From UBA1926 sp002337215 (GTDB lineage Bacteria; Planctomycetota; Phycisphaerae; Phycisphaerales; UBA1924), in NCBI GenBank assembly GCA_963973795.1, contig CAXBAF010000007.1, positions 59,201 to 123,200 on the forward strand: DNA of 64,000 nucleotides. The letters are read 5' to 3'. Shown piece by piece: positions 17,484 through 25,273 of the stretch. A model generated the notes under the pieces. It worked only from the letters and a program-made list of their open reading frames with translations. It had not been told where the DNA came from and searched no databases. Numbering within the stretch: the first letter of the stretch is position 1; the number at the start of each line of letters is the position of its first letter. The position numbers were made by a program, and so were the translations under genes.

Positions 17484-20279
17484 ATGGCCGAGATCAGTCT
17501 CAAAGCACTCTTCGGGAAGTTCAACAGCCTGTGCTACAAATCGAGCGAGGCCGCGACGGTCTACTGCAAGATGCGTGGCAACCCCCATGTCGAGGTGCTG
17601 CACTTCTTCCACCAGGTGCTGCAACTGCAGGACTCGGATCTGCACCGCATCATCCGCCACTACAACCTCAACCCGTCCGTTCTCGCGTCGGATCTCACCG
17701 AATCGCTCGACAAGCTCCCCCGCGGGGCGTCCAGCCTTTCCGGGTTCTCCGCCGACTTCGAAGAGGCCGTCGAGCGTGCTTGGACATACGCGACGCTGCT
17801 CCTCAACGAGTCTTCGATCCGTTCCGGGCACATCATTGTCGGGCTGCTCAAGACCAAGGGCCTGCTCCGCTCGCTCACGGCGATCAGCGGCGAGTTCGAG
17901 AAGATCAAGGTCGAGGACCTGACCGACAAGTGGGAGAAGATCCTGGGCGATTCGGTCGAGGCGGGGCTCGCTGCGAAGGACGGCTCCAAGGTGGGCGGCG
18001 GGGCCGTCCCGGGTGAAGCTTCGGGCGCGATGTCGCCCGCCCAGATGGGCAAGGAAGAGGCCCTCAAGCGATTCTGCAAGGACCTGACCGAGGAGGCCCG
18101 CACCGGGAAGATCGACCCGATCGTGGGCCGCGACGACGAGACCCGTCAGGTTGTCGACATTCTGATGCGCCGTCGGCAGAACAACCCTGTCCTCGTCGGC
18201 GAGGCCGGCGTGGGCAAAACCGCCGTCGCGGAGGGGTTCGCGCACAAGATCGTCGAGAACGACGTCCCTCCCCCGCTCCAGGGCGTGCGTCTGCTCGAAC
18301 TCGACGTCAGCGCGCTCCAGGCGGGCGCGAGCATGAAGGGCGAGTTCGAGGAGCGCCTCAAGCAGGTCATCGAGGAAGTCCAGGCATCGAGCCAGCCCAC
18401 GATTCTGTTCATCGACGAGGTCCACAGGCTCATCGGCGCTGGCGGCGCCGCGGGCACGGGCGACGCCGCCCAGCTCCTCAAGCCGGCGCTCGCCCGCGGT
18501 CTCCTACGCACCGTCGCCGCGACCACCTGGGCCGAGTACAAGAAGCACATCGAGAAGGACCCGGCGCTCACCCGCCGCTTCCAGACCGTGCAGGTGGATG
18601 AGCCCGACGAGGCCCGCGCGATCAGGATGATGCGGAAGGTCGCGGGCATCTTCGAGCAGCACCATCAGGTCCAGATCCTCGACGAGGCGATCGAGTCGGC
18701 CGTCAAGCTGGGGCACCGCTACATCCCGGGTCGTCAGCTCCCCGACAAGGCGGTGAGCCTTCTTGACACCGCGTGTGCGCGCGTCGCGATCGGGCAGCAC
18801 GCCGTCCCCGCCGCGGTCGACGACTGCCGCAAGCGAATCCAGGCGTACGAGACCGAGATCGAGATCCTCGGTCGTGAGAAGGATGTCGGGCGAGACCACG
18901 AGAAGCGCGTCGCGGGGCTCGAAGCCGCGATCGCTGAGCAGAACGAGATTCTCTCCGGCCTCGAGGAGTCGTGGAAAAAGGAGAAGGATCTGGTCGACAA
19001 GATCCTCGCCTGCCGGATGAAGCTCCGCGGCGGGACGGTCGTCCACGCAAAATCGTCCGCCACTTCCCCATCCGACGTAGGGGGCGACCTCGACGACGAC
19101 GAGGGCAATACGGGCGATGATCCCGGCAGCGTCGACACGATGGGCGGGAGCGTCACCGAAGCGTCCGCGACGGCGCTGTCCGACACGGAGCGGGAGGAAG
19201 TCGCCGCGGAACTCGAATCGCTCCAGGGGCAGCTCTTGGCGCTCCAGGGCGAGAACCCGCTGATCCTCCCCGAGTGCGACGCGAACGCGGTCGCCGCCGT
19301 CGTCGCCGACTGGACCGGCATCCCCGTTGGCAAGATGGTCAAAAACGAGATCCAGGCGATTCTGAGCCTTGCCGAGACGCTCAACCACCGCGTCATCGGT
19401 CAGAAGCACGGGCTCGACGCGATCGCCAAGCGAGTCCAGACCAGCCGGGCGAGCCTCGACAATCCCAACAAGCCCATCGGCGTCTTCATGCTCGCGGGTC
19501 CCTCGGGTGTCGGCAAGACCGAGACCGCGCTGGCGCTGGCCGAATCCCTCTATGGCGGTGAGCAGAACATTGTCACCATCAATATGAGCGAGTTCCAGGA
19601 AGCGCACACCGTCTCGACGCTCAAGGGGGCGCCTCCCGGCTATGTCGGGTATGGCGAGGGCGGGATCCTCACGGAGGCCGTCCGGCGCAAGCCCTATTCC
19701 GTGGTGCTGCTCGACGAGGTCGAGAAGGCGCACAGCGATGTCCACGAGATCTTTTTCCAGGTCTTCGACAAGGGGACGATGGAGGACGGCGAAGGCCGGG
19801 TGATCGATTTCAAGAACACGATCATCCTGCTCACGACCAACGTCGGGTCCGACCTCATCATGAACATGTGCGCCGACCCCGACCTGATGCCGAGCGTCGA
19901 GGGGCTCCAGAAGTCGCTCCGCGAGCCCATGCTCAAGGTCTTCCCCGCGGCCCTGCTCGGGCGGATGACGGTGATCCCGTACTTCCCGCTCAGCGACGAC
20001 ATGATCCGCGAGATCAGCAAGCTGCAACTCGGGCGGATCCAGTCCCGGATCGCCGGCAACCACGGCGCCGAGTTCGTCTACGGCGACGACGTGCTCGACC
20101 TGATCGTCAGCCGGTGCACCGAACTCGAGTCGGGCGGCCGGATGATCGACGCGATCCTGACGCAGACCATGCTGCCCGAGATCTCCAGCGCGTTCCTGAA
20201 CCGGATGATGGAGGGCGGGGAGATCAACAAGGTTTCCGTCGGTGTTGACGATGGCGAGTTCACGTACAGATTCGAGTGA
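17484..20279 (+). CDS. tssH: Type VI sheath-recycling AAA+ ATPase ClpV (TssH)
   Basis: ClpV disassembles contracted TssBC sheath for reuse. The 931-residue protein starts 'MAEISLKALFGKFNSLCYKS' with a Clp-N repeat domain to ~residue 165. The D1 AAA+ module has Walker A 'GEAGVGKTA' (~240) and Walker B 'LFIDEVHRL' (~308). A ClpB/ClpV middle region follows, then D2 with Walker A 'GPSGVGKTE' (~672) and Walker B 'VVLLDEVEKAHSD' (~740). A ~50-residue acidic, Gly/Ser-rich insertion lies at ~520-570. 'AQLLKPALARG' and 'MIDAILTQTMLPEIS' favour ClpV over ClpB. The frame extends much further upstream, but the ATG at 17484 behind GGAGG at 8-base spacing is clearly the start. It is the last T6SS gene here. 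Confidence 0.95.
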   Translation: MAEISLKALFGKFNSLCYKSSEAATVYCKMRGNPHVEVLHFFHQVLQLQDSDLHRIIRHYNLNPSVLASDLTESLDKLPRGASSLSGFSADFEEAVERAWTYATLLLNESSIRSGHIIVGLLKTKGLLRSLTAISGEFEKIKVEDLTDKWEKILGDSVEAGLAAKDGSKVGGGAVPGEASGAMSPAQMGKEEALKRFCKDLTEEARTGKIDPIVGRDDETRQVVDILMRRRQNNPVLVGEAGVGKTAVAEGFAHKIVENDVPPPLQGVRLLELDVSALQAGASMKGEFEERLKQVIEEVQASSQPTILFIDEVHRLIGAGGAAGTGDAAQLLKPALARGLLRTVAATTWAEYKKHIEKDPALTRRFQTVQVDEPDEARAIRMMRKVAGIFEQHHQVQILDEAIESAVKLGHRYIPGRQLPDKAVSLLDTACARVAIGQHAVPAAVDDCRKRIQAYETEIEILGREKDVGRDHEKRVAGLEAAIAEQNEILSGLEESWKKEKDLVDKILACRMKLRGGTVVHAKSSATSPSDVGGDLDDDEGNTGDDPGSVDTMGGSVTEASATALSDTEREEVAAELESLQGQLLALQGENPLILPECDANAVAAVVADWTGIPVGKMVKNEIQAILSLAETLNHRVIGQKHGLDAIAKRVQTSRASLDNPNKPIGVFMLAGPSGVGKTETALALAESLYGGEQNIVTINMSEFQEAHTVSTLKGAPPGYVGYGEGGILTEAVRRKPYSVVLLDEVEKAHSDVHEIFFQVFDKGTMEDGEGRVIDFKNTIILLTTNVGSDLIMNMCADPDLMPSVEGLQKSLREPMLKVFPAALLGRMTVIPYFPLSDDMIREISKLQLGRIQSRIAGNHGAEFVYGDDVLDLIVSRCTELESGGRMIDAILTQTMLPEISSAFLNRMMEGGEINKVSVGVDDGEFTYRFE

Positions 20280-20301
20280 TCAAAGCGGCGGAGCGCCCCG
20301 A

Positions 20302-20350
20302 GATCTGGAGGTCGCCTGCGCGTCTGTGCGCGCCAGATATCCTCGTTTTT
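20302..20350 (+). terminator. Probable intrinsic terminator after tssH
   Basis: ATCTGG (20303-20308) pairs with CCAGAT (20333-20338), with an inner GCGC/GCGC pair, and a run of five T follows at 20346-20350. It lies 23 bp after the clpV stop and would end the T6SS transcript before glnN. The long loop makes this only moderately convincing. Confidence 0.45.
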
Positions 20351-20483
20351 CTGGTAGTTAGAGCACCTGTGAGTGGTCCGAAGCCGCGCCGCTCAGTAGG
20401 CTCTCGTCGTAGCCTCGGCGACGGTGATCCGGGGAGCGAATCGGCCGATTCCGGCCTGCTGATGAAAACAGGAGACTCCGGGG

Positions 20484-22682
20484 ATGCGAACCAAACACGC
20501 CCTCGCCGCCGCGACCGACGCCGCCACCGACTGGCTGCGGGCAACTCCCTCAGCCGCGGGCCAGCAGCCCGTCGAGGAGATCTTCGGGAGCGATGTCTTC
20601 GACCAGCGGGCGATGCGCGAGCGTCTCCCCAAGCAGACCTACAAGGAATTGATGAGGACCATCGACGACGGCGAGCGGCTCGCACCGCAGGTCGCCGACG
20701 TCGTGGCCTCGATCATGAAGGACTGGGCGATGGAGCGGGGCGCGACCCACTTCACCCACTGGTTCCAGCCCCTCACCGGGTCCACCGCCGAGAAGCACGA
20801 CGCGATGATCATCCCCGCGGGCGACGGGAACATCGTCACCCAATTCAGCGGGGTCGAGCTCGTCCAAGGGGAGCCCGACGCGTCGAGTTTCCCCTCAGGG
20901 GGCCTGCGCGCCACGTTCGAGGCCCGCGGCTACACAGCCTGGGACCCGACCAGCCCCGCGTTCATCATCCGCGGCCGAAACCACGGCACGCTCTGCGTCC
21001 CGACCGCCTTCGTCTCCTGGACGGGCGAAGCTCTCGACAAGAAGACGCCGCTCCTCCGCTCGATCGACGCCCTGAGCACGCAGGCGCTCCGCATCCTGAA
21101 GCTCTTCGGGACCGACGTGGGTGTCAGCAAGGTCAGGCCCTCTGTCGGGACCGAGCAGGAGTACTTCCTCGTCGATCGGCACCTGTACTACGCCCGCCCC
21201 GATCTGGTTACCTGCGAGCGCACGCTCTTCGGTGCCAAACCCCCGAAGGGACAGGAACTCGACGACCACTACTTCGGCGCCATCCCCCAGCGGGTGATTG
21301 CGTTCATGGCCGAGGTTGAGCACGAGCTCTACCGCCTCGGCGTCCCGATCAAGACCCGCCACAACGAGGTCGCCCCTGGCCAGTACGAGATCGCACCGAT
21401 CTTCGAGGACTGCAACGTCGCCTGCGACCACCAGATGCTGGTGATGGAGACCCTCCGCCGGGTCGCGCCTCGCTTTGGTCTGCAGGCGCTTCTGCACGAG
21501 AAACCGTTCGCCGAGGTCAACGGGTCGGGTAAGCACAACAACTGGTCGATGTCCACCGACACCGGCACCAACCTGCTCGACCCCCGTGACGACACACACA
21601 CGAACATGCAGTTTCTGGTCTTCCTGACCGCCGTGATCCGGGCCGTGGATGTCCACGCCGATTTGTTGCGTGCCTCGATCGCGAGCGCTGCCAACGACCA
21701 CCGCCTGGGCGCCAACGAGGCCCCGCCCGCGATCATTTCGATCTTCCTGGGCGACATGCTCACCGACATCGTCGAGCAGCTCGAGAAGGGCACCCCGAAG
21801 CGCACGCTCAAGGGCGGGGCGATCGACCTTGGCGCGATGACGCTGCCCCAGATCCCGCGTCACTCGGGCGACCGGAACCGGACGAGCCCTTTCGCGTTCA
21901 CCGGCAACAAGTTCGAATTCCGCGCCGTCGGCTCGACCGCGTCGGTCTCCTGGCCCAACACAATTATGAACACGATCGTCGCCGAGTCGCTCGACGAGAT
22001 CGCCTCGCAGCTCGAGACCGCGACCCAAGGCAAGGGCAAGGGCAAGAAAGAATCGCTCGAGACGGCGTGCAAAAGGCTGCTCAAGACGCTCCTCAAGCAG
22101 CACAAGCGTGTCATTTTCAACGGAGACGGCTATAGCCAGGAATGGCACGACGAGGCCGCGAAGCGGGGGCTCCCGAACCTCGTCAATTCCGAGGAGGCGT
22201 ACAAGGTCTACGGCTCCAAGAAGGCCAAGGACCTGTTCAAGAAGTACAAGGTCCTCGCCCCCGCCGAGCTCGAAAGCCGCAAGCACATCTTCTACGAGAA
22301 GTACACCAAGCAGCTCCAGATCGAAAGCGAGCAAATGGTCCTTCTGGGCCGGCAGTACATCCTTCACGCGGCCCTCGAGCAGCAGGCCGCTCTGGCGGAG
22401 ACGGTGACCAAGACGGAAGCAGCCGGCGTGGACGCGTCCGGACTGAAATCGGCGCTCACTGATTTCGCCGATACCGTCAACGCGTTCCGTATGAGCATCG
22501 ACAGGCTCGATAACGCCGACGACAAGCAGGACGAAGACCCCGTGAAGCAGGCGAAGTACATCGTCTCGACCATTCTCCCGATCATGGCAGAGTGCCGTGA
22601 GCTGGGCGATCGCCTGGAAACGATGGTGTCCGCCGATCTCTGGCCGCTCCCGTCCTACAGGGAGATGCTCTTCATCCGGTAG
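20484..22682 (+). CDS. glnN: Type III glutamine synthetase (GlnN)
   Basis: This cytoplasmic enzyme makes glutamine from glutamate, ammonia and ATP. The 732-residue length is that of the dodecameric type III enzymes (about 700-730) rather than GlnA (about 470). Recognised motifs are 'FTHWFQPLTGSTAEKHD' (~residues 89-105), 'ELVQGEPDASSFPSGGLR', 'VGTEQEYFLVD', 'HNEVAPGQYEIAPIFED' and the ATP/substrate segment 'NGSGKHNNWSMST'. The C-terminal ~170 residues form the helical tail of this class. The ATG at 20484 follows GGAGACTCCGGGG. The 204 bp between it and clpV hold a possible terminator and no recognised regulator site. It is apparently transcribed alone and ends at a hairpin before the convergent thyA. 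Confidence 0.95.
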   Translation: MRTKHALAAATDAATDWLRATPSAAGQQPVEEIFGSDVFDQRAMRERLPKQTYKELMRTIDDGERLAPQVADVVASIMKDWAMERGATHFTHWFQPLTGSTAEKHDAMIIPAGDGNIVTQFSGVELVQGEPDASSFPSGGLRATFEARGYTAWDPTSPAFIIRGRNHGTLCVPTAFVSWTGEALDKKTPLLRSIDALSTQALRILKLFGTDVGVSKVRPSVGTEQEYFLVDRHLYYARPDLVTCERTLFGAKPPKGQELDDHYFGAIPQRVIAFMAEVEHELYRLGVPIKTRHNEVAPGQYEIAPIFEDCNVACDHQMLVMETLRRVAPRFGLQALLHEKPFAEVNGSGKHNNWSMSTDTGTNLLDPRDDTHTNMQFLVFLTAVIRAVDVHADLLRASIASAANDHRLGANEAPPAIISIFLGDMLTDIVEQLEKGTPKRTLKGGAIDLGAMTLPQIPRHSGDRNRTSPFAFTGNKFEFRAVGSTASVSWPNTIMNTIVAESLDEIASQLETATQGKGKGKKESLETACKRLLKTLLKQHKRVIFNGDGYSQEWHDEAAKRGLPNLVNSEEAYKVYGSKKAKDLFKKYKVLAPAELESRKHIFYEKYTKQLQIESEQMVLLGRQYILHAALEQQAALAETVTKTEAAGVDASGLKSALTDFADTVNAFRMSIDRLDNADDKQDEDPVKQAKYIVSTILPIMAECRELGDRLETMVSADLWPLPSYREMLFIR

Positions 22683-22685
22683 CGG

Positions 22686-22712
22686 GCCGGCGTCGGAGAA
22701 CGCCGGCTTCTC
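22686..22712 (+). terminator. Hairpin after glnN, possible terminator
   Basis: GCCGGCG (22686-22692) pairs with CGCCGGC (22701-22707) around an 8-base loop and is followed by TTCTC. It sits 4 bp past the glnN stop in the convergent gap with thyA. The tail is poor in T, so the call is tentative. Confidence 0.5.
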
Positions 22713-22793
22713 GCAGCGTCGCCCGGCTTCGAGCCGAACAGACAGGATGTCGTGAACCGCTGGCGGGCAAGTGTCCCCGGTAGGCGGGCGCGC

Positions 22794-23642
22794 TCAGACC
22801 GCGACCGCCGCCGCGATGTGCGGGTGCGGCTCATACCCCTCGATGACGACATCGTCGAACCGGAACGCGAAGAGATCACGCACCTCGGGGTTGAGCCGAA
22901 CGGTCGGCCGGGCGAGCGGCGTCCGCCCGAGCTGCAGCCGAGCCTGATCGAGATGGTTCAGGTAGAGGTGCGCATCGCCCAGCGTGTGGATGAACGCCCC
23001 GGGGCGGTACCCGCACACTTGGGCGAGCATCATCGTCAGCAACGCATAGCTCGCGATGTTGAATGGGACCCCGAGGAAGACGTCCGCCGATCGCTGGTAG
23101 AGCTGGCAGCTGAGGCGGTCCGGGCCGCCGTCCTGCACGGTCTCGACCGCGAACTGGAACAGGCAGTGGCACGGGGGCAGCGCCATCTCGTCGATCTGCC
23201 CGACGTTCCACGCACACACCAGATGCCGCCGGCTGCTGGGATTGTCGGTCAGCCCGTCGAGCAGCAACCTGATCTGATCGATCTCCCGCCCGTCCGGCGT
23301 GGGCCAGGCCCGCCACTGCTTGCCATAGACAGGCCCCAGTTCGCCGTCCTCGCCCGCCCATTCGTCCCAGATCCGCACACCCACTTCGTTGAGCGACCGG
23401 GCGTTCGTGTCCCCTCTCAGGAACCACAGAAGCTCGTGGATGATCGAGCGCAAATGGAGCTTCTTGGTCGTTACGAGCGGGAATCCCGATTCCGCAGAGG
23501 CGGGTCCAAGCGACCCGTCCGCGTTCGTCAGGTCGTACCGTGTCTGGTGACCGAAGACGCTGAGCGTCCCGGTCCCGGTCCGGTCCTCCTTGCGGGCACC
23601 CTCGTCGAGAATCCTTCTCAGCAGGTCGTGGTATTCACGCAT
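22794..23642 (-). CDS. thyA: Thymidylate synthase ThyA
   Basis: ThyA converts dUMP to dTMP with methylene-tetrahydrofolate. The 282-residue protein has 'RTGTGTLSVFGHQ' (folate/phosphate region), 'FPLVTTKKLHLRSIIHELLW', 'NEVGVRIWDEWA', the catalytic cysteine in 'ALPPCHCLFQF' (Cys158), 'QRSADVFLGVPFNIASYALL' and 'HTLGDAHLYLNH'. The residue after the catalytic Cys-His is a second Cys instead of the usual Ala, which is tolerated in the family. The start is placed at 'MREYHDLLRRIL'; the frame continues upstream but only into low-quality sequence overlapping the gene before it. It is the last member of a minus-strand run and starts 23 bp after the preceding gene. Confidence 0.97.
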   Translation of the reverse strand: MREYHDLLRRILDEGARKEDRTGTGTLSVFGHQTRYDLTNADGSLGPASAESGFPLVTTKKLHLRSIIHELLWFLRGDTNARSLNEVGVRIWDEWAGEDGELGPVYGKQWRAWPTPDGREIDQIRLLLDGLTDNPSSRRHLVCAWNVGQIDEMALPPCHCLFQFAVETVQDGGPDRLSCQLYQRSADVFLGVPFNIASYALLTMMLAQVCGYRPGAFIHTLGDAHLYLNHLDQARLQLGRTPLARPTVRLNPEVRDLFAFRFDDVVIEGYEPHPHIAAAVAV

Positions 23643-23665
23643 AATCGGAGTGTATCGCGGCCGGA

Positions 23666-25207
23666 TCAGTCCGCGGCGTCGCCGTCGGCACCGGGCTGGG
23701 CTTCTTTCCCAAGAAACACCCAATCTCCGTCAAACGCGGCGGGATCCTCCGCAACCCGGCTCTCGACCAGGTCAGACGGCACCCAATTCATCGCGCGTTC
23801 TGCCGACCGCCCCCCGTCGTCGTCACGGTCCATGCCGACCGAATAGAGCACCGGGCCGTGTGCCAGCACTCGGTACCGAAGCGGTTCGCCTGAGAACCGA
23901 TCGACCGGCACGGCATCGAGAAACTCGGGGACCAATTCATCGAGCGAGCCGGGCCACTCGCCGTATTTCGCCCGGTAGCGGGCAACCCCCAGCGATGCCG
24001 CAGTGGCATCCCGCTGCTGGTTGAGGTTCTCCGCGGTCGTGAACGCCCTGGAGTACGCCGGGACGATGAGCGACACCATCATCATCCCAGGATCAGGCGG
24101 GAACGAACGACTCGCCGCGTCGATAGTCTCCATCGCCGCCTCATCCGATGCACCCCGATCCCAGAGCGGCTCGTCACTCCATCGCGACGCGCCGTCGAGC
24201 ACGTTTTCGTACGCAGCCGTGACCGTTCGACGATCGGACGCGTACAGGCGAACGGCCCCGTTCATGATCCTCGCCCCGGGCGACGGATCACCCGACCCGC
24301 TGCCGCCGCTCGACGCGCCGTAACCATCGAGATCGCTGAGCATGGCGAGTCCGTTGGCAGTGAACCGTCCGTTTCCGTTGCCGTCATCGGTATAGATCCG
24401 CTGCAGGAAGTCGTAAAAGAAGCACTGCTCGCCGGACATATCGAGCCGGTAGTCGCCCCCGCCATGAAGCCCAGAAAGGCGTGCCTGAACGCGTGCAAGC
24501 AGGGCCTCATCAAGCAAATCGGGATGGCTGATCAGCGTTTCACTGATCCGATCGAACGCCATCACTCGGATCGCAATCGCGACGAGCTGGTTAATGAGTG
24601 TTCTGTGCTCTTCTGATTGATCCGCGATCGAGAGAATCGCGTCGATGTCAGAGACGTACCGTGCCCCGTCGCCCTGCCGTGCCGCGAGTGAAGCATCCGC
24701 TTCCAGCAGCTTCGCGAATGACCGGAACTGGCCGAGATGAGGGAGGAAGAACATATCCAACAGAACCGGTGGTGCCGACGCGTCGTCTCGATCGAGCGGC
24801 GGCTCCTGCCCGGCCGCCTCCCAGAACGCTTCGGGCTGCTTCTCGGAGGTCACGAACCCCAAGCCCGGCTTCGACGCCGCGAGCCGGATTTGAGCCAACT
24901 CGTCGCTCAGTGATTCGATCCGCTCCTTAAACTCTGAAGGCTCCGCGGTGCGCCACGCCGGGTCCGACAGTTCGGCCAACTCGTCGCTCGACCTTGCTGC
25001 CAACGCGATCACCAGATCGCGATAGATCGGCCACGCCCGATCCGCCTCGGGGACCGCCGCTGCACGCTCGTTGAGCTTTGCCTCGTAGTCAACCGCGACA
25101 TTCGGGCTGCCGCCTCCCAGACTCCACAGCAGCGTCGGCACGCCCGCGCACATCAGCACCATCACGCCGAAACACCCGATCGCGACTTTCTTTCCCTTCG
25201 ACGCCAT
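23666..25207 (-). CDS. Membrane-anchored hypothetical protein with pseudopilin-like C-terminal segment
   Basis: I do not recognise a named family for this 513-residue protein. The N-terminus has a Lys-rich start and one hydrophobic segment (residues ~7-30), so it is probably anchored in the inner membrane and faces the periplasm. The middle (~50-380) is mixed helical and acidic without motifs. Residues ~400-465 contain 'LGVARYRAKYGEWPGSLDELVPEFL', followed by 'VPVDRFSGEPLRYR' and a 'YSVGMDRDDDGG' segment. This strongly resembles the C-terminal part of type II secretion pseudopilin-like planctomycete proteins, where that region forms the globular end. It lies between the metalloprotease gene (66-bp gap) and thyA (23-bp gap), in the same direction. 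Whether it has any link to thyA beyond cotranscription is unknown. Confidence 0.75.
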   Translation of the reverse strand: MASKGKKVAIGCFGVMVLMCAGVPTLLWSLGGGSPNVAVDYEAKLNERAAAVPEADRAWPIYRDLVIALAARSSDELAELSDPAWRTAEPSEFKERIESLSDELAQIRLAASKPGLGFVTSEKQPEAFWEAAGQEPPLDRDDASAPPVLLDMFFLPHLGQFRSFAKLLEADASLAARQGDGARYVSDIDAILSIADQSEEHRTLINQLVAIAIRVMAFDRISETLISHPDLLDEALLARVQARLSGLHGGGDYRLDMSGEQCFFYDFLQRIYTDDGNGNGRFTANGLAMLSDLDGYGASSGGSGSGDPSPGARIMNGAVRLYASDRRTVTAAYENVLDGASRWSDEPLWDRGASDEAAMETIDAASRSFPPDPGMMMVSLIVPAYSRAFTTAENLNQQRDATAASLGVARYRAKYGEWPGSLDELVPEFLDAVPVDRFSGEPLRYRVLAHGPVLYSVGMDRDDDGGRSAERAMNWVPSDLVESRVAEDPAAFDGDWVFLGKEAQPGADGDAAD

Positions 25208-25273
25208 CCGTCACCTCCATGAACGCTGGCGATCGGTCTCGCCGGGAACCGGTGTCAATCACGATCCCGCGAT

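Noticed and set aside
20280..20483. Possible glutamine-responsive RNA or nitrogen-regulator site in front of glnN
   Set aside because: No known motif could be matched by eye; only a hairpin with a T-run assignable to the end of clpV was seen.
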